A stretch of 64,000 nucleotides of DNA from Pseudomonas fluorescens NCIMB 11764 (GCF_000293885.2 NZ_CP010945.1:2376001-2440000); one strand, 5' to 3'. Positions 51,473 to 62,272 are shown, counted from the stretch's first letter. Translations and numbers: made by a program. The notes: generated by a model not told the origin, from the sequence alone.

Positions 51473-51537
51473 TCGCCAGCAAGCCGGCTCCTGGGGGGAT
51501 TTGCGCACACCCTGCAAGGGCCGGCTTGCTGGCGATA
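51473..51537. repeat. Inverted REP-like repeat after recJ
   Basis: 'atcgccagcaagccggctcc' and inverted 'ggccggcttgctggcgat', about 25 bases apart. The remaining gap to 51735 shows nothing I can assign. Confidence 0.65.
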
Positions 51538-51735
51538 GCGATTTCGCGGTCGCCGAATCTCTCGGAACCCTCCCTCATCCCCCATTGTCGACTAGGCTCT
51601 AAGCACTGCTTGATAATCCTTGTGACGTCTTGTCAATTTTTTGCCCGCGGGGGCGGGTGCTGCACCTTTTTCCTGTCACTCGTCGACTTTTCAAACAGAA
51701 CCCTGGAGCCTGCCCACTGAGACGAGAGGTGCCCC

Positions 51736-52842
51736 ATGAGTCTGCTGCTTGAACCCTATACCCTTCGCCAACTGACCTTGCTGAACCGCATTGCCGTATC
51801 ACCAATGTGCCAGTATTCGAGTGTCGATGGCCTGGCCAATGACTGGCATCTGGTACACCTCGGCAGCCGTGCTGTCGGCGGCGCCGGTCTGATTTTTACC
51901 GAAGCCACGGCCGTCACCGCCGATGGACGCATCACCGCCGAAGACCTCGGCTTGTGGAATGACGAACAGATCGAGCCGCTGCAACGCATCACTCGTTTCA
52001 TCACCGCCCAAGGCGCCGTCGCCGGCATTCAGTTGGCCCACGCCGGGCGCAAGGCCAGCACCCATCGGCCGTGGATTGGCAAGCACGGTAGCGTCAAACC
52101 TGAAGACGGCGGCTGGACACCCGTTGGCCCTTCGCCGATTGCGTTCGATCCGCAGCACACACCACCGAAGCAGCTCGATGAGGGCCAGATCGCCGAGGTC
52201 ATTCAGGCGTTCGTTGACTCAGCGAAGCGCGCGCTGACCGCCGGTTTCAAAGTCGTCGAAGTCCACGCCGCCCACGGTTACCTGCTGCACCAGTTTCTAT
52301 CGCCCTTGAGCAATCAGCGGCGCGATCAATATGGCGGTTCGTTCGAGAATCGTATTCGGCTGGTGCTGCAAGTCACCGAAGCAGTGCGTGCGGTTTGGCC
52401 AGAGGAGTTGCCGGTGTTCGTGCGCGTGTCGGCCACCGATTGGGTGGAAGACGGCTGGAATCCTGATGAAACCGTTGAACTGGCGCGACGCCTCAAAGAC
52501 CTGGGCGTGGACCTGATTGACGTCTCCTCGGGCGGCACGGCGGCCAACGCGGAAATTCCTACAGGTCCCGGTTATCAAACCCGCTTCGCCGAACGTGTGC
52601 GCAAAGAGTCAGGCATTGCGACCGGCACGGTAGGAATGATCACCGAACCGGCCCAGGCCGAGCACATTCTGCGCACCTGTCAGGCCGACATCATCTTCCT
52701 CGCCCGTGAGCTCCTGCGCGACCCGTACTGGCCGTTGCATGCCGATGACGACCTGGGAGGGCGCAAGGCCATTTGGCCGGCGCAGTATCAACGGGCGACG
52801 CACAGGGATCAGCCGATTCATGAGTCGGATTTGCGTGACTGA
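51736..52842 (+). CDS. Old-yellow-enzyme family FMN oxidoreductase
   Basis: 368-residue flavin reductase of the YqjM/XenA class. 'NRIAVSPMCQYSS' contains the class-typical cysteine and tyrosine, 'FTEATAVTADGRIT', 'GIQLAHAGRKAS', 'VEVHAAHGYLLHQFLSPLSNQR' with active-site His and the following 'DQYGGSFENRIRL'. It reduces activated C=C bonds with NAD(P)H; physiological substrate unknown. AGAGGTG lies before ATG 51736. Confidence 0.9.
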   Translation: MSLLLEPYTLRQLTLLNRIAVSPMCQYSSVDGLANDWHLVHLGSRAVGGAGLIFTEATAVTADGRITAEDLGLWNDEQIEPLQRITRFITAQGAVAGIQLAHAGRKASTHRPWIGKHGSVKPEDGGWTPVGPSPIAFDPQHTPPKQLDEGQIAEVIQAFVDSAKRALTAGFKVVEVHAAHGYLLHQFLSPLSNQRRDQYGGSFENRIRLVLQVTEAVRAVWPEELPVFVRVSATDWVEDGWNPDETVELARRLKDLGVDLIDVSSGGTAANAEIPTGPGYQTRFAERVRKESGIATGTVGMITEPAQAEHILRTCQADIIFLARELLRDPYWPLHADDDLGGRKAIWPAQYQRATHRDQPIHESDLRD

Positions 52843-52860
52843 GTGATGCGGTAAAAGCAA

Positions 52861-52890
52861 AAAGCCCCGATCAGGTTGATCGGGGCTTTT
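52861..52890 (+). terminator. Terminator of the OYE-type gene
   Basis: AAAGCCCCGATCA / TGATCGGGGCTTT with a three-base loop and T-run, 18 bases after the stop. Confidence 0.92.
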
Positions 52891-52927
52891 GTTTGTCTGG
52901 GGGGGGATTCATTGACTGTGCTGCAGT

Positions 52928-52948
52928 CTTCGCGAGCAGGCTCGCGAA
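52928..52948. repeat. Short palindrome
   Basis: 'ttcgcgag-cagg-ctcgcgaa', a minimal REP-like hairpin at the 3' end of opgD. Confidence 0.4.
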
Positions 52949-52975
52949 AAGACCTGCCCAGACAACCCTCTTGCT

Positions 52976-54601
52976 TCAGGTGTACTTACGCTTCTCCGGC
53001 GCCGGCGGGAAGTACTGATACAACCAGGTCTCGCTCAGCGTCCGGTCATTGGTGCGAATGAACAACCGCAGCTCCACCGGGGCCACACTGTCATTGGTCG
53101 GGAACCAGTCAAACGTAATCCGGTAGCCCTTGATGTCATCCAGCACCAGCACGTTGAAGTCTTTGACTTCGCCGTTGGAGCACGTCACTACCGGCTCAAT
53201 GCCTGTGCCTTCAGGCAAGCGGTCCAGACCGCCGCCAGTGAAGTCCACCGCAAACCGGCGTGCCCAGACCTCCGGATAATGTTCGCCCGGTGCCCAGCCC
53301 TCAGTGAAGCCGCCCATGCCCGAACGGGTCGCGGCGACCCGCGCCAGTGGCGTACCGACCGGCGGCAGCGCGCTCCAGTACAGCTTGTAGCCGTAATTCA
53401 GGGAATCGCCGGCGGCGACCGGTTTTTTCGGGGTCCAGAACGCGACGATGTTATCGAGGGTTTCGCCGGTTGTAGGAATTTCCAGCAGATCGATAGAGCC
53501 TTCGCCCCACGCGGTTGTAGGTTCTACCCACAGGCTTGGGCGTTTGCTGTACCAGTCGACGGTGTCCTGATAATTGGCGAACTCGTGATCGGTCTGCACC
53601 AGACCGAAACCTTTCGGGTCGGTGTCGGCGAAGGCGTTGAATTGCAGGGTGGCCGGATTGTTCAGTGGACGGCAGATCCACTCGCCATTGCCACGCCACA
53701 TCGCCAGGCGATCCGAATCATGGATCTGCGGGTGAATGGTGTCGCACATGCGCCGCTCGTGGGTGCCGCAGCTGAACATGCTGGTCATCGGTGCGATGCC
53801 CAGTTGTTCGATGGCGGTGCGTGCATTGATGTGAGCGTCAACCTCCATCACCACGCGTTCGGCCTGGCAATCGATGTCGAACCGGTAGGCACCGGTCGCG
53901 CTCGGCGAGTCCAGCAGGGCGTACACCACGAAACGGGTGCTGTCCTTGTCCGGGGTCTCGAACCAGAACTTGGTGAAGTCCGGGAATTCCTCACGTTTCT
54001 TCGCGTAGGTATCGACCGCCAGACCACGGGCCGACAGACCGTACTGGCCCGTAGCATCTACCGCGCGGAAATAACTGGCGCCGAGGAACGACAACACGTC
54101 ATGCCGGTCCAGCTCAGGCGCTTTGAACAGCTTGAAACCGGAAAAACCCAGGTCACCCGTGAGCTGCTTGGTATCGACCGTGGTTTTTTCATAGTTGAAC
54201 AGCGAGGGACGGAAATGCACCTCCCGCGCCTGACGCGTCTTGGGGTCGACGCTGTACATGCGCACCGGCTGCTTGAAACCCATGCCGACGTGGAAAAACT
54301 GCACGTCCAGCTGACCTTTCAAATCCTTCCACAAGGAATGATTGGCGTCGTAGCGGATCGCGTTGAAATTTTGCGGGGTCATGGTCGCCAGCGTCGGCGG
54401 CAGCACCTGCTTGGTGTCCTGATAGCGGTTGCCGGCAAGTTGCTTGGCCTGGATTTTCAGGGTTTCGAAGTCGAAGGCCTGAGCCTTGCCATCCGCCGTT
54501 TCATTCCCGGCCCAGGCGCGGGCAGCGAGCAGGCCAGTGGCGGACAAACCAGTGTAGGCAGCGATGGCCATGGACGCTTTGAGCAAATTCCTGCGGTGCA
54601 T
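52976..54601 (-). CDS. opgD: Glucan biosynthesis protein D
   Basis: 541-residue periplasmic protein for osmoregulated periplasmic glucans. A Tat signal ('[17 protein letters not shown]') leads to '[10 protein letters not shown]'. '[17 protein letters not shown]', '[12 protein letters not shown]', '[29 protein letters not shown]'-type segments and the C-terminal Ig-like part are family features. The Tat signal and MHRRNLL start distinguish OpgD from OpgG. ATG 54601. Confidence 0.93.
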   Translation of the reverse strand: MHRRNLLKASMAIAAYTGLSATGLLAARAWAGNETADGKAQAFDFETLKIQAKQLAGNRYQDTKQVLPPTLATMTPQNFNAIRYDANHSLWKDLKGQLDVQFFHVGMGFKQPVRMYSVDPKTRQAREVHFRPSLFNYEKTTVDTKQLTGDLGFSGFKLFKAPELDRHDVLSFLGASYFRAVDATGQYGLSARGLAVDTYAKKREEFPDFTKFWFETPDKDSTRFVVYALLDSPSATGAYRFDIDCQAERVVMEVDAHINARTAIEQLGIAPMTSMFSCGTHERRMCDTIHPQIHDSDRLAMWRGNGEWICRPLNNPATLQFNAFADTDPKGFGLVQTDHEFANYQDTVDWYSKRPSLWVEPTTAWGEGSIDLLEIPTTGETLDNIVAFWTPKKPVAAGDSLNYGYKLYWSALPPVGTPLARVAATRSGMGGFTEGWAPGEHYPEVWARRFAVDFTGGGLDRLPEGTGIEPVVTCSNGEVKDFNVLVLDDIKGYRITFDWFPTNDSVAPVELRLFIRTNDRTLSETWLYQYFPPAPEKRKYT

Positions 54602-55013
54602 AAGTACAACCTGTCGTGAACAATCCCGCGCCGTTCCTGGCACGTGCTGGATCAGAAATGGAGGTTCGGACATGCCTTCGGCCAAACGCAACGGACTTTA
54701 AACAGATGCCAAATAGCTTAAACCGTTCGGTGGCAGAGCAAAAATGATTGATGGCGTGACGATAGCATCGCAATGAAACAAGACGTTTCGGTTAACGTTT
54801 CCCACAGAGATTTCTGATTTACAGGGCATTTCTGCTTTTTTCGACTAATTACTCTAAAAACCGCTTTTCAGCGCCAATTTACTTCCTATTCTATGGGCAT
54901 GACCGGTTTCTGCCCTCAGGCCGGTGGGATTCAGTTGTACAAGGACGCGGCTGAAAAAGAGAAGGGCGATGCGGTATCTGAAGTTTTCTTTGACTTAAAG
55001 AGGGACATCGTCC
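54602..55013. other. Gene-free, AT-rich gap upstream of opgD
   Basis: 412 bases, markedly AT-rich around 54770-54895 for this genome. It presumably holds promoters for opgD (minus) and the tiny gene at 55014 (plus), but I cannot place them. A 66-codon frame at 54893 overlaps the tiny gene and looks accidental. Confidence 0.5.
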
Positions 55014-55199
55014 ATGTCGAAAGTACAAGGCATTACCGAAATGTTGGGGATCTTCCCTTGCCTGGGTATCGGGCGGCGAAGGCGTCGGCTTAATTCCGAG
55101 GAGTTGAAACTGGTGGAGCGGTATCGCGAGTTGTCGGAGAGTGACCGGATCGCGATGCGGTATCTGGTGGATGCGATGCGCAGTGTTTCGCGGTTTTGA
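55014..55199 (+). CDS. Small basic protein of unknown function
   Basis: 61 residues with a polyarginine patch ('IGRRRRRLNSEELKLVERYRELSE') followed by an amphipathic helical stretch 'SDRIAMRYLVDAMRSV'. GAGGG lies about ten bases before the ATG and a good terminator follows, so it is probably a real single-gene unit. Not recognised; nucleic-acid binding is a guess from charge. Confidence 0.6.
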   Translation: MSKVQGITEMLGIFPCLGIGRRRRRLNSEELKLVERYRELSESDRIAMRYLVDAMRSVSRF

Positions 55200-55245
55200 G
55201 TCGAGGTGGTTACCGTGAAAGCCATTTAATAGATGTACCCAAACT

Positions 55246-55276
55246 GAAGGGGCGGACTGTGAAGTCTGCCCCTTTT
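55246..55276 (+). terminator. Terminator after the small basic protein
   Basis: AAGGGGCGGACT / AGTCTGCCCCTT (one G-U) with a short loop and TTTTC; also close to the end of the converging Bro-N gene. Confidence 0.8.
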
Positions 55277-55289
55277 CATTGGCTGTGCT

Positions 55290-55802
55290 TCAGCTGCAAG
55301 TGCCCATGATTGGAAACGGCCGCTGCGCCTGTACCAGATCCGGCATGTCCCGCCACTTGATCCAGGCCGACTGTTGCCAGTGCAGCAGTGGCACCGAGAG
55401 CCCGCCCCATTGCAACGAACTCAGGCTAGGCATGTTTTCCACAGGTGCCGCGTTCGACTCACGCAGCGCAGGTATGACTTCGTTACTCAGCCATTGGCGC
55501 AGGTTGCGGTTTTCCGGGACAAAATGGTGGACCAGCAATGCGTACATTCCAGACTCGCTGACCATGAGTGATTCGACGGTTTTGCCGTTTTTCAGCAGCC
55601 AGATGTATCGGCGTTGATCAGGGTCGAGTTTTTGTGTGAGTCGTTGGTCCAGCGGGCGGCCCATCAAACGTCCCAGATCGTGGACGCAGAACCAAGCTTG
55701 GTTGGCTTGGATGACAGCGTGGAGGAAACGGTTGTGGCGTGGGAAAACGGTGGGGATGAAATGGCGATGACTTTCAGATGTATTTGAAGCGTGCGTAATC
55801 AT
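55290..55802 (-). CDS. Bro-N (phage antirepressor-type) domain protein
   Basis: 170 residues. A BRO-N-like domain covers about 20-120: 'AWFCVHDLGRLMGRPLDQRL', 'VSESGMYALLVHHFVPENRNLRQWLSNEVIPALRE'. Such domains bind DNA in phage antirepressors; there are no phage genes around it here. The tail 'WQQSAWIKWRDMPDLV' is of unknown type. Likely a domesticated chromosomal regulator. Confidence 0.72.
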   Translation of the reverse strand: MITHASNTSESHRHFIPTVFPRHNRFLHAVIQANQAWFCVHDLGRLMGRPLDQRLTQKLDPDQRRYIWLLKNGKTVESLMVSESGMYALLVHHFVPENRNLRQWLSNEVIPALRESNAAPVENMPSLSSLQWGGLSVPLLHWQQSAWIKWRDMPDLVQAQRPFPIMGTCS

Positions 55803-56174
55803 TTTTTCGACTCCAATTTGAAAAGGGAGCCGCCACTCAGAGGAGCGCGGTAGCGCCGTATTGATTGTGTTCCGGCTTCGACACCGAGCCGCTGATTTTG
55901 CAGCGACAGGGCAAAGCCTATCGGTCAGACGCTCGCGGCGACAAGTCTGCTCTTGCGTCGCGTGCCGTAGGAATCAGAGTCTTTTCGGGAAGGCTCGATC
56001 TGTAGGAGTTTCCTGTTTTTTCACCGAGTACAGAAAACCGGAACCTGAGGCCTATGCCCAAGATCGCTTCGAAGCATAGGGATGAATTGGTGGCTGAACT
56101 GCGGGGGGACGACAGATGCCGTTTGACGAGTGAAGCTTGCCCCGGGAACCCACAGAATCCCGGGGCAATCGTTC
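55803..56174. other. Gene-free gap
   Basis: 372 bases between two minus-strand genes. Apart from the hairpin at 56137-56168 I see no conserved frame or repeat. It should contain the Bro-N gene promoter. Confidence 0.5.
56137..56168 (-). terminator. Hairpin after the APC permease
   Basis: TTGCCCCGGGA / TCCCGGGGCAA, eleven-base perfect arms around a ten-base loop, starting seven bases past the permease stop on the minus strand. The T-run is missing, so termination strength is uncertain. Confidence 0.55.
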
Positions 56175-57659
56175 TTAGCGACTAACCTTCCATGCATCCC
56201 CCGCAGGCGCCGCGCCATGGTCATACGGCTTGGCAATCCACATATAAAGCAGCCCCAACCCAATCACGATCGCCGTACTCAACACCATTGCATAGTTGAT
56301 GTACCACGCTGCATCCGGTGTACGTGGCCAGGCCATGTTGATGATGGCGCCGACACCATAAACCAGCGCGCCGATGTTCACCGGCCAACCCCATGCACCG
56401 AGGGTGAATTTGCCGTTCGGTTTCCAGCCTTTCAGGCGGGCATAAAGCGCGGCGAGGACGATCATCTGGAACGCCAGGTAGATGCCGATGGCGGCGAAGC
56501 TGACGATGGTGGCCACTGCGTCTTGCAGGAAGAAGCCGAGAATGATGATCAGCGCCGGCAGGACGCCGGAGACGAACAACGCGGCGACCGGAACCTGGGT
56601 TGTAGGGGAAATCTTCTTCAGCAGTGAGCTGCCGATGACCATTTCATCCCGGGCGTAGGAATACAGCAGACGACTCGCCGCCGCTTGCAGGCTGATGACG
56701 CAGGAGATGAAGGAAATCATCACCACGCCCATCACCACTTTCGAACCGACCGGGCCGAAGGCGTTGTTGAGGATGGTGGTGACCGGGTCTTTGTCGGTGC
56801 CGTTGATCACCGCTTGCATGTCCGGCACGGCGAGGATCAGCGCCAGGCAGGCGAACATCGCCGCGATGCCGCCGATGTAGATGGTCATGCGCATGGCCAC
56901 CGGGATCTGCTTGCTCGGGTTCGGGGTTTCTTCAGCCACGTCGCCGCAGGCTTCAAAGCCGTAGTACAGGAACATCCCCGCCAGCGAGGCTGTCAGGAAG
57001 GCCGGCAGGTAGGAACCATCAATGCTGATGTCGAAGGTGTTGAACAGCACGCTGATCGGTTGATGGCGTTCGAAAATCAGCAGGTACACGCCGACGATCA
57101 CCGCGCCGACCAGCTCGCAGAGAAAGCCGAACATGGCGATCCGCGCCAGCACTTTGGTGCCGCTGAGATTGACCAGTGTGGCGAACAGCGTCAGCACCAG
57201 AGCGATGACGATGTTGGTGTTACCGCTGGGTTCAAAACCCATCATCGCGGCCAGGTAAGGTCCTGCACCCACGGCAACGGCAGCGATGGTGACGCACAGG
57301 GCGATGGAGTAGATCCAGCCGACCATCCACGCCCAGCGTTTGCCCACCAAGCGGCGAGCCCATGGGTAGACGCCACCGGAAATCGGGAACTGCGAGACCA
57401 CTTCACCGAAGATCAGGCACACCAGCAACTGGCCGCAACCGACCAGCAAATAGGCCCAGAACATCGGTGGCCCACCGGCGGCCAGGCACAGGCCGAAGAG
57501 GGTATAAACCCCTACGACCGGCGAGAGGTAAGTGAAGCCCAGGGCGAAGTTTTCCCACAGGCTCATGCTGCGGTTGAAGTTGGACGTGTAACCCAGCTTG
57601 AGGAGTTGCTCGGCATCGCTGTCGGCAGCGGCTGCAGAGAGTTCGGGGATGGCGTTCAT
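56175..57659 (-). CDS. APC-family amino acid/GABA-type permease
   Basis: 494-residue inner-membrane transporter with about twelve segments. 'YTSNFNRSMSLWENFALGFTYLSPVVGVY' and 'FPISGGVYPWARRLVGKRWAWMVGWIYS' are typical of the APC subfamily that includes bacterial GABA and choline-like permeases. It lies downstream of the aldehyde dehydrogenase/ABC cluster in the same direction, suggesting uptake of a polyamine-derived amino acid such as GABA. Confidence 0.82.
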   Translation of the reverse strand: MNAIPELSAAAADSDAEQLLKLGYTSNFNRSMSLWENFALGFTYLSPVVGVYTLFGLCLAAGGPPMFWAYLLVGCGQLLVCLIFGEVVSQFPISGGVYPWARRLVGKRWAWMVGWIYSIALCVTIAAVAVGAGPYLAAMMGFEPSGNTNIVIALVLTLFATLVNLSGTKVLARIAMFGFLCELVGAVIVGVYLLIFERHQPISVLFNTFDISIDGSYLPAFLTASLAGMFLYYGFEACGDVAEETPNPSKQIPVAMRMTIYIGGIAAMFACLALILAVPDMQAVINGTDKDPVTTILNNAFGPVGSKVVMGVVMISFISCVISLQAAASRLLYSYARDEMVIGSSLLKKISPTTQVPVAALFVSGVLPALIIILGFFLQDAVATIVSFAAIGIYLAFQMIVLAALYARLKGWKPNGKFTLGAWGWPVNIGALVYGVGAIINMAWPRTPDAAWYINYAMVLSTAIVIGLGLLYMWIAKPYDHGAAPAGDAWKVSR

Positions 57660-57814
57660 GGTGTGTTAGCTCCGGAAAATCGGCAGATTTCGGATGTCCG
57701 AAACCGTGGCGGGGCCTTGGCGGCGCTGCCCGGATCGGTGGTTATTGTTTTGGTTGTCTGCGTTGAAACCTGGTGGTGCGTGTTGCCGGTTTCGGCCCTG
57801 AAACCGAGTTGACG

Positions 57815-57890
57815 CCATCGCTGGCAAGCCAGCTCCCACAGGTCCGCGTCGTGCACAAAAACCTTTGTAGGAGCCGGCTTGCTCGCGAAG
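57815..57890. repeat. Inverted REP-like repeat
   Basis: 'catcgctggcaagccagctcc' region and inverted 'ggagccggcttgctcgcgaag', between the permease and the aldehyde dehydrogenase genes. Confidence 0.6.
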
Positions 57891-57893
57891 CTT

Positions 57894-59318
57894 TTAGTGC
57901 TTGAACATCACATGCCGCACAACGGTGTAGTCCTCCAGCCCGTACATCGACATGTCCTTCCCGTAGCCGGACAATTTCTGACCGCCGTGGGGCATTTCGC
58001 TGACCAGCATGAAGTGCGTGTTCACCCAGGTGCAGCCGTACTGCAAGCGCGCCGACAGGCGATGCGCACGACCGACGTCGGCGGTCCACACCGATGACGC
58101 CAGGCCGTAGTCCGAATCGTTGGCCCAGCCCAGCACCTGCGCTTCGTCGCTGAATTTGGTCACCGACACCACCGGCCCGAACACTTCGCGACGGACGATT
58201 TCGTCGTCCTGCAGCGCGTCGGCCAGCACCGTCGGTTCAAAGAAGAAACCATTGCCTTCAACCGCCTTGCCGCCGGTGATCAAACGGATGTGCGATTGCG
58301 CCATGGCACGTTCGACAAAACCGGCCACCCGGTCGCGGTGCTGCGCGGTGATCAGCGGCCCGAGTTCGGTCGACGGGTCATCCTGCAGGCCGTACTTGAT
58401 GCTGCTGACCGCCGCGCCGAGCTTCTCGACGAATCTGTCGTAGATGCCTTCCTGCGCATAGATGCGGCAGGCCGCGGTGCAGTCCTGGCCAGCGTTGTAG
58501 AAACCGAAGGTGCGAATGCCTTCCACGGCGGCGTCGATATCGGCGTCGTCGAAGATGATCACCGGGGCCTTGCCGCCCAGTTCCATGTGCATGCGTTTGA
58601 CGCTGTCGGCGGTGCTGGAAATGATGTTCGAACCGGTAGCGATGGAGCCGGTCAGCGACACCATGCGCACTTTCGGGTGGGTGACCAATGGGCTGCCGAC
58701 GGAAGGACCACGGCCGAACACCAGGTTGAGTACGCCGGCCGGGAAGATTTCCGACGCCAGTTGCGCCAGGCGCAGCGCGGTCAGCGGGGTTTGCTCCGAC
58801 GGCTTGAGCACCACGGTATTACCGGCGGCGAGGGCCGGGGCGATTTTCCAGGCGACCATCATCAGCGGGTAGTTCCACGGCGCGATGGAGGCGATCACGC
58901 CCACCGGATCGCGGCGGATCATCGAGGTGTGGCCGGCCAGGTATTCACCGCCGGCCGAGCCGCTCATGCAACGGCTGGCGCCGGCGAAGAAACGGAACAC
59001 GTCGGCAATCGCCGGAATCTCGTCGTTCAACGCGGCGCTGTAGGGTTTGCCGCAGTTGTCGGATTCGAGTTTGGCCAGCTCTTCGCCGTGGGCTTCGATG
59101 GCGTCGGCGAGTTTGAGCAGCAGCAGCGAGCGCTCCTTGGGCGGAGTCTGCGACCAGCTGTCGAACGCGGCGTCGGCAGCGCGCACGGCGGCATCGACCT
59201 GGGCTTCGCTGGCTTCGTTGATTTCCACCAGCACGCGACCGAGGGCCGGGTTGAACACCGGTTGGGCGGGGCCTTCGCCGTCGAGCAGTTGGCCGTTGAT
59301 CAAGAGTTGGGTTTGCAT
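57894..59318 (-). CDS. Gamma-aminobutyraldehyde dehydrogenase-like enzyme
   Basis: 474-residue NAD-dependent aldehyde dehydrogenase. '[33 protein letters not shown]' (cofactor site), '[16 protein letters not shown]' (general base Glu) and '[13 protein letters not shown]' (catalytic Cys). C-terminal '[31 protein letters not shown]'-type ending as in PatD. It follows the four ABC genes exactly as E. coli patD follows ydcSTUV, so oxidation of 4-aminobutanal from putrescine to GABA is likely. A paralogue is at 63650. Confidence 0.88.
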   Translation of the reverse strand: MQTQLLINGQLLDGEGPAQPVFNPALGRVLVEINEASEAQVDAAVRAADAAFDSWSQTPPKERSLLLLKLADAIEAHGEELAKLESDNCGKPYSAALNDEIPAIADVFRFFAGASRCMSGSAGGEYLAGHTSMIRRDPVGVIASIAPWNYPLMMVAWKIAPALAAGNTVVLKPSEQTPLTALRLAQLASEIFPAGVLNLVFGRGPSVGSPLVTHPKVRMVSLTGSIATGSNIISSTADSVKRMHMELGGKAPVIIFDDADIDAAVEGIRTFGFYNAGQDCTAACRIYAQEGIYDRFVEKLGAAVSSIKYGLQDDPSTELGPLITAQHRDRVAGFVERAMAQSHIRLITGGKAVEGNGFFFEPTVLADALQDDEIVRREVFGPVVSVTKFSDEAQVLGWANDSDYGLASSVWTADVGRAHRLSARLQYGCTWVNTHFMLVSEMPHGGQKLSGYGKDMSMYGLEDYTVVRHVMFKH

Positions 59319-59350
59319 GGTTCTGTCCTCTTCGGAACTGTTGTTTTCTT

Positions 59351-59390
59351 CTGTAGGAAGCGGCCCAAATGTGGGCGCGGGTCCCTACAG
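59351..59390. repeat. Small inverted repeat upstream of the aldehyde dehydrogenase gene
   Basis: 'tgtagg ... cctaca' with inner gcggccca / tgggcgc pairing, in the 89-base gap between the dehydrogenase and permease genes. Confidence 0.4.
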
Positions 59391-59407
59391 TGAGTAGTCG
59401 TTGTCAG

Positions 59408-60217
59408 TTATTTCCCGCCACTGCCCGCCACGCTTTCACCACCACGGGTCAGGTAATAGGCGCCGAGAATCGGCAGCATGGTCACCATCATCACCAGCAT
59501 CGCGACGACGTTGGTCACCGGCACGTCCCGTGGGCGGCTGAGCTGGTTGAGCAGCCACAGCGGCAGGGTGCGTTCATGGCCGGCGGTGAAGGTGGTGACG
59601 ATGATTTCGTCGAACGACAGCGCAAACGCGAGCATGCCGCCGGCGAGCATCGCCGAGCCCAGGTTCGGCAGGACGATGTAGCGGAAGGTCTGCCAACCGT
59701 CGGCGCCGAGGTCCATCGAGGCTTCGATCAAACTGTGCGACGTGCGGCGCAACCGGGCGATGACGTTGTTGTAGACGATCACCACGCAGAAGGTCGCGTG
59801 GCCGACGATGATGGTGAACATCCCCGGCTCGATGCCCAGCGTCTTGAACGTCGCCAGCAGCGCGATCCCGGTGATGATCCCCGGCAACGCGATGGGCAAA
59901 ATCAGCATCAGCGAGATGCCCTGCTTGCCGAAGAAATCCCGCCGGTACAACGCGGCCGATGCCAGCGTGCCGAGTACCAGCGCAATCAGCGTCGCCACGG
60001 AGGCGATCTGCAGCGACAGTTTGATCGCTTCCAGCACGTCCGGCCGTGAGAACGCCACGCCGATCCACTTCAGGGTGAAGCCCCTGGGCGGAAAGCTGAA
60101 CGCTGCGTCTTCGGTGTTGAAGGCGTAGAGGAAGATGATCAGGATCGGGAAGTGCAGGAACACCAGTCCGCCCCAGGCTGCGATTTTCAGGCCTAAAGAA
60201 GCTTTCTCAGAGTGCAT
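59408..60217 (-). CDS. ABC transporter permease, PotC/PotI (YdcV) type
   Basis: 269 residues with six membrane segments and the inner-membrane coupling motif '[23 protein letters not shown]'. It overlaps the upstream permease gene by eleven bases. Second permease of a polyamine-type importer. Confidence 0.9.
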   Translation of the reverse strand: MHSEKASLGLKIAAWGGLVFLHFPILIIFLYAFNTEDAAFSFPPRGFTLKWIGVAFSRPDVLEAIKLSLQIASVATLIALVLGTLASAALYRRDFFGKQGISLMLILPIALPGIITGIALLATFKTLGIEPGMFTIIVGHATFCVVIVYNNVIARLRRTSHSLIEASMDLGADGWQTFRYIVLPNLGSAMLAGGMLAFALSFDEIIVTTFTAGHERTLPLWLLNQLSRPRDVPVTNVVAMLVMMVTMLPILGAYYLTRGGESVAGSGGK

Positions 60218-61154
60218 CGAAGGCCCCCAGTCGTTTGACGATGGTCAGGTAAATGGCGATCAGCACAATCGGCACCAGCGTGAAGGCCGCGGCCATCGGC
60301 ATGTTGCCGATCGCGCCTTGCTGGGCGTAGACCATGCTGCCGACGAAGTACCCCGGCGGGCCCACCAGTTGCGGCACGATGAAGTCGCCCAGGGTCAGCG
60401 AAAACGTGAAGATCGAACCGGCGGCGATGCCCGGAATCGACAGCGGCAGAATCACCTGCATGAAGGTCTGGCGTGGCTTGGCACCCAGGTCGGCGGAGGC
60501 TTGCAGCAGCGAGGGCGGCAGACGTTCCAGCGAGGCCTGAATCGGCAGGATCATGAACGGCAGCCAGATGTAGACGAACACCATGAAGCGTCCCAGGTGC
60601 GATGTCGACAAGGTGCTGCCGCCCACGCCCGGAATGCCCAGCACGAACTGCAAGACCGGCTCCAGTCCAAGGTGTTGAACGAACCACTGCGCCACGCCGC
60701 CCTTGGCCAGCAGCAAGGTCCAGGCATAGGCCTTGACGATGTAACTGGCCCACATCGGCATCATCACCGCGATGTAGAAAAACGCCTTGGTTTTGCCCGT
60801 GGTGTAGCGCGCCATGTAGTAGGCAATCGGGAACGCGACGATGGCGCTGGCGATCGACACCACGACTGCCATGCTCAAGGTGCGCAGGATGATGTCGAAG
60901 TTCGAGGGCTGGAACAGCGCGGCGAAATTGGCCAGGGTCAGGTCCGGCGTGACCGCCATGGTGAAGTCGTCGAAGGTGTAGAAGCCTTGCCACAACAGCA
61001 CCAGCAGCGAACCGAGGTAGATCGCGCCGAACCACAACAGCGGCGGCACCAGCAGCAGCGCCAGGTAAAAATTCGGTCGGCGATACAGCAGGTTGGAAAA
61101 CCTGCGCAACGGCGAGCCGCCGGCCGGCGTTTGAGGGAGAGCTACGCTGGTCAT
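60207..61154 (-). CDS. ABC transporter permease, PotB/PotH (YdcU) type
   Basis: 315 residues, six membrane segments, coupling motif '[25 protein letters not shown]'. ATG 61154 is preceded by GGGGTGTGAG and begins one base after the ATPase stop, indicating coupled translation. Confidence 0.9.
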   Translation of the reverse strand: MTSVALPQTPAGGSPLRRFSNLLYRRPNFYLALLLVPPLLWFGAIYLGSLLVLLWQGFYTFDDFTMAVTPDLTLANFAALFQPSNFDIILRTLSMAVVVSIASAIVAFPIAYYMARYTTGKTKAFFYIAVMMPMWASYIVKAYAWTLLLAKGGVAQWFVQHLGLEPVLQFVLGIPGVGGSTLSTSHLGRFMVFVYIWLPFMILPIQASLERLPPSLLQASADLGAKPRQTFMQVILPLSIPGIAAGSIFTFSLTLGDFIVPQLVGPPGYFVGSMVYAQQGAIGNMPMAAAFTLVPIVLIAIYLTIVKRLGAFDAL

Positions 61155-61155
61155 C

Positions 61156-62193
61156 TCACACCCCGCCGGCAACGGTGTCGTGCAGCGGGATCATCGCTTC
61201 CCGCGCCCAGCGTGCGCTGAGGCGTTGCCCGGTCTGATGCTGCGCGCTGACGTCCAGCCACTGGTTGTTGGCCTGACTGATGTTCAGGGTCTGGCCGTTT
61301 TCCAGTTTCAGTTCATAGCGCGTGGCGCTGCCCTGGTACTGAATGTCGTGGAGTAAGCCGCTGACTTCGATTTCGTGACTGGCCAGCGGGCCTTCGGCGA
61401 AACGCACGTGTTCCGGGCGGATCGAAAACGGCTGCGGATTGCCGCTGAGTTGCTGCGCCAGATCGCCGCGAATCACGTTGGAGGTGCCGACGAATTCCGC
61501 GACAAAGGTGGTCGCCGGTTTCATGTAGAGATTGCGTGGCGTGTCGACCTGCTCGATGCGCCCCTTGTTGAACACGGCCACGCGGTCAGACATCGACAGC
61601 GCTTCGGTCTGATCGTGGGTGACGAAAATGAACGTGATGCCGAGCTGGCGTTGCAGCTTCTTCAGCTCACTCTGCATTTGCTCGCGCAGCTTCAAGTCGA
61701 GGGCGCCGAGGGGTTCGTCGAGCAGCAACACCCGTGGGCGATTGACCAATGCGCGGGCCAGGGCCACACGCTGGCGTTGACCGCCGGAGAGCTGCACCGG
61801 CTTGCGCTCGCCGTAGCCGCCGAGGGCGACCATGTCGAGGGCTTCTTCGGCGCGTTTGCGGCGTTCTGCCTTGCCGACGCCTTTGACTTTCAAACCGTAG
61901 GCCACGTTGTCGAGCACGTTCATGTGCGGGAACAGCGCGTAGTCCTGAAACACTGTGTTGACGTCACGCTCATACGGCGGCAGCCCGGCGGCTTCGTGAC
62001 CATGAATCCGGATCGAGCCTGCGCTCGGTTGTTCAAAACCGGCGATCAGGCGCAAACACGTGGTTTTGCCCGAGCCGGAAGGGCCCAGCATGGAAAAGAA
62101 CTCGCCGTCCTGGATGTCGATGGAAACCCGGTCTACGGCTTTCACTTCGCCGAAAAGACGGGAAACGTTGGTGAACTGGACTGCAAGCGTCAT
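61156..62193 (-). CDS. ABC transporter ATP-binding protein, PotA (YdcT) type
   Basis: 345 residues. Walker A 'GPSGSGKTTCLRLIAG', Q-loop 'FQDYALFPHMNVLDNVAYGL', signature 'LSGGQRQRVALARAL', Walker B 'LLLDEPLGALD', H-loop 'FVTHDQTEA', then a C-terminal TOBE domain. It powers the import of the ligand bound by the protein at 62416-63567. Confidence 0.93.
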   Translation of the reverse strand: MTLAVQFTNVSRLFGEVKAVDRVSIDIQDGEFFSMLGPSGSGKTTCLRLIAGFEQPSAGSIRIHGHEAAGLPPYERDVNTVFQDYALFPHMNVLDNVAYGLKVKGVGKAERRKRAEEALDMVALGGYGERKPVQLSGGQRQRVALARALVNRPRVLLLDEPLGALDLKLREQMQSELKKLQRQLGITFIFVTHDQTEALSMSDRVAVFNKGRIEQVDTPRNLYMKPATTFVAEFVGTSNVIRGDLAQQLSGNPQPFSIRPEHVRFAEGPLASHEIEVSGLLHDIQYQGSATRYELKLENGQTLNISQANNQWLDVSAQHQTGQRLSARWAREAMIPLHDTVAGGV

Positions 62194-62272
62194 GGTGCGG
62201 TGCTCCGAAAAGGCGAGGGCCGTCACAGCGGCCCCGCCAGGACATCTGAAAAATCTGAATCAGTTGGCGTGT

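Noticed and set aside
55803..56136. Hidden small gene or RNA in the gap before the Bro-N gene
   Set aside because: No frame with a credible ribosome site and no strong stem-terminator pattern were seen.
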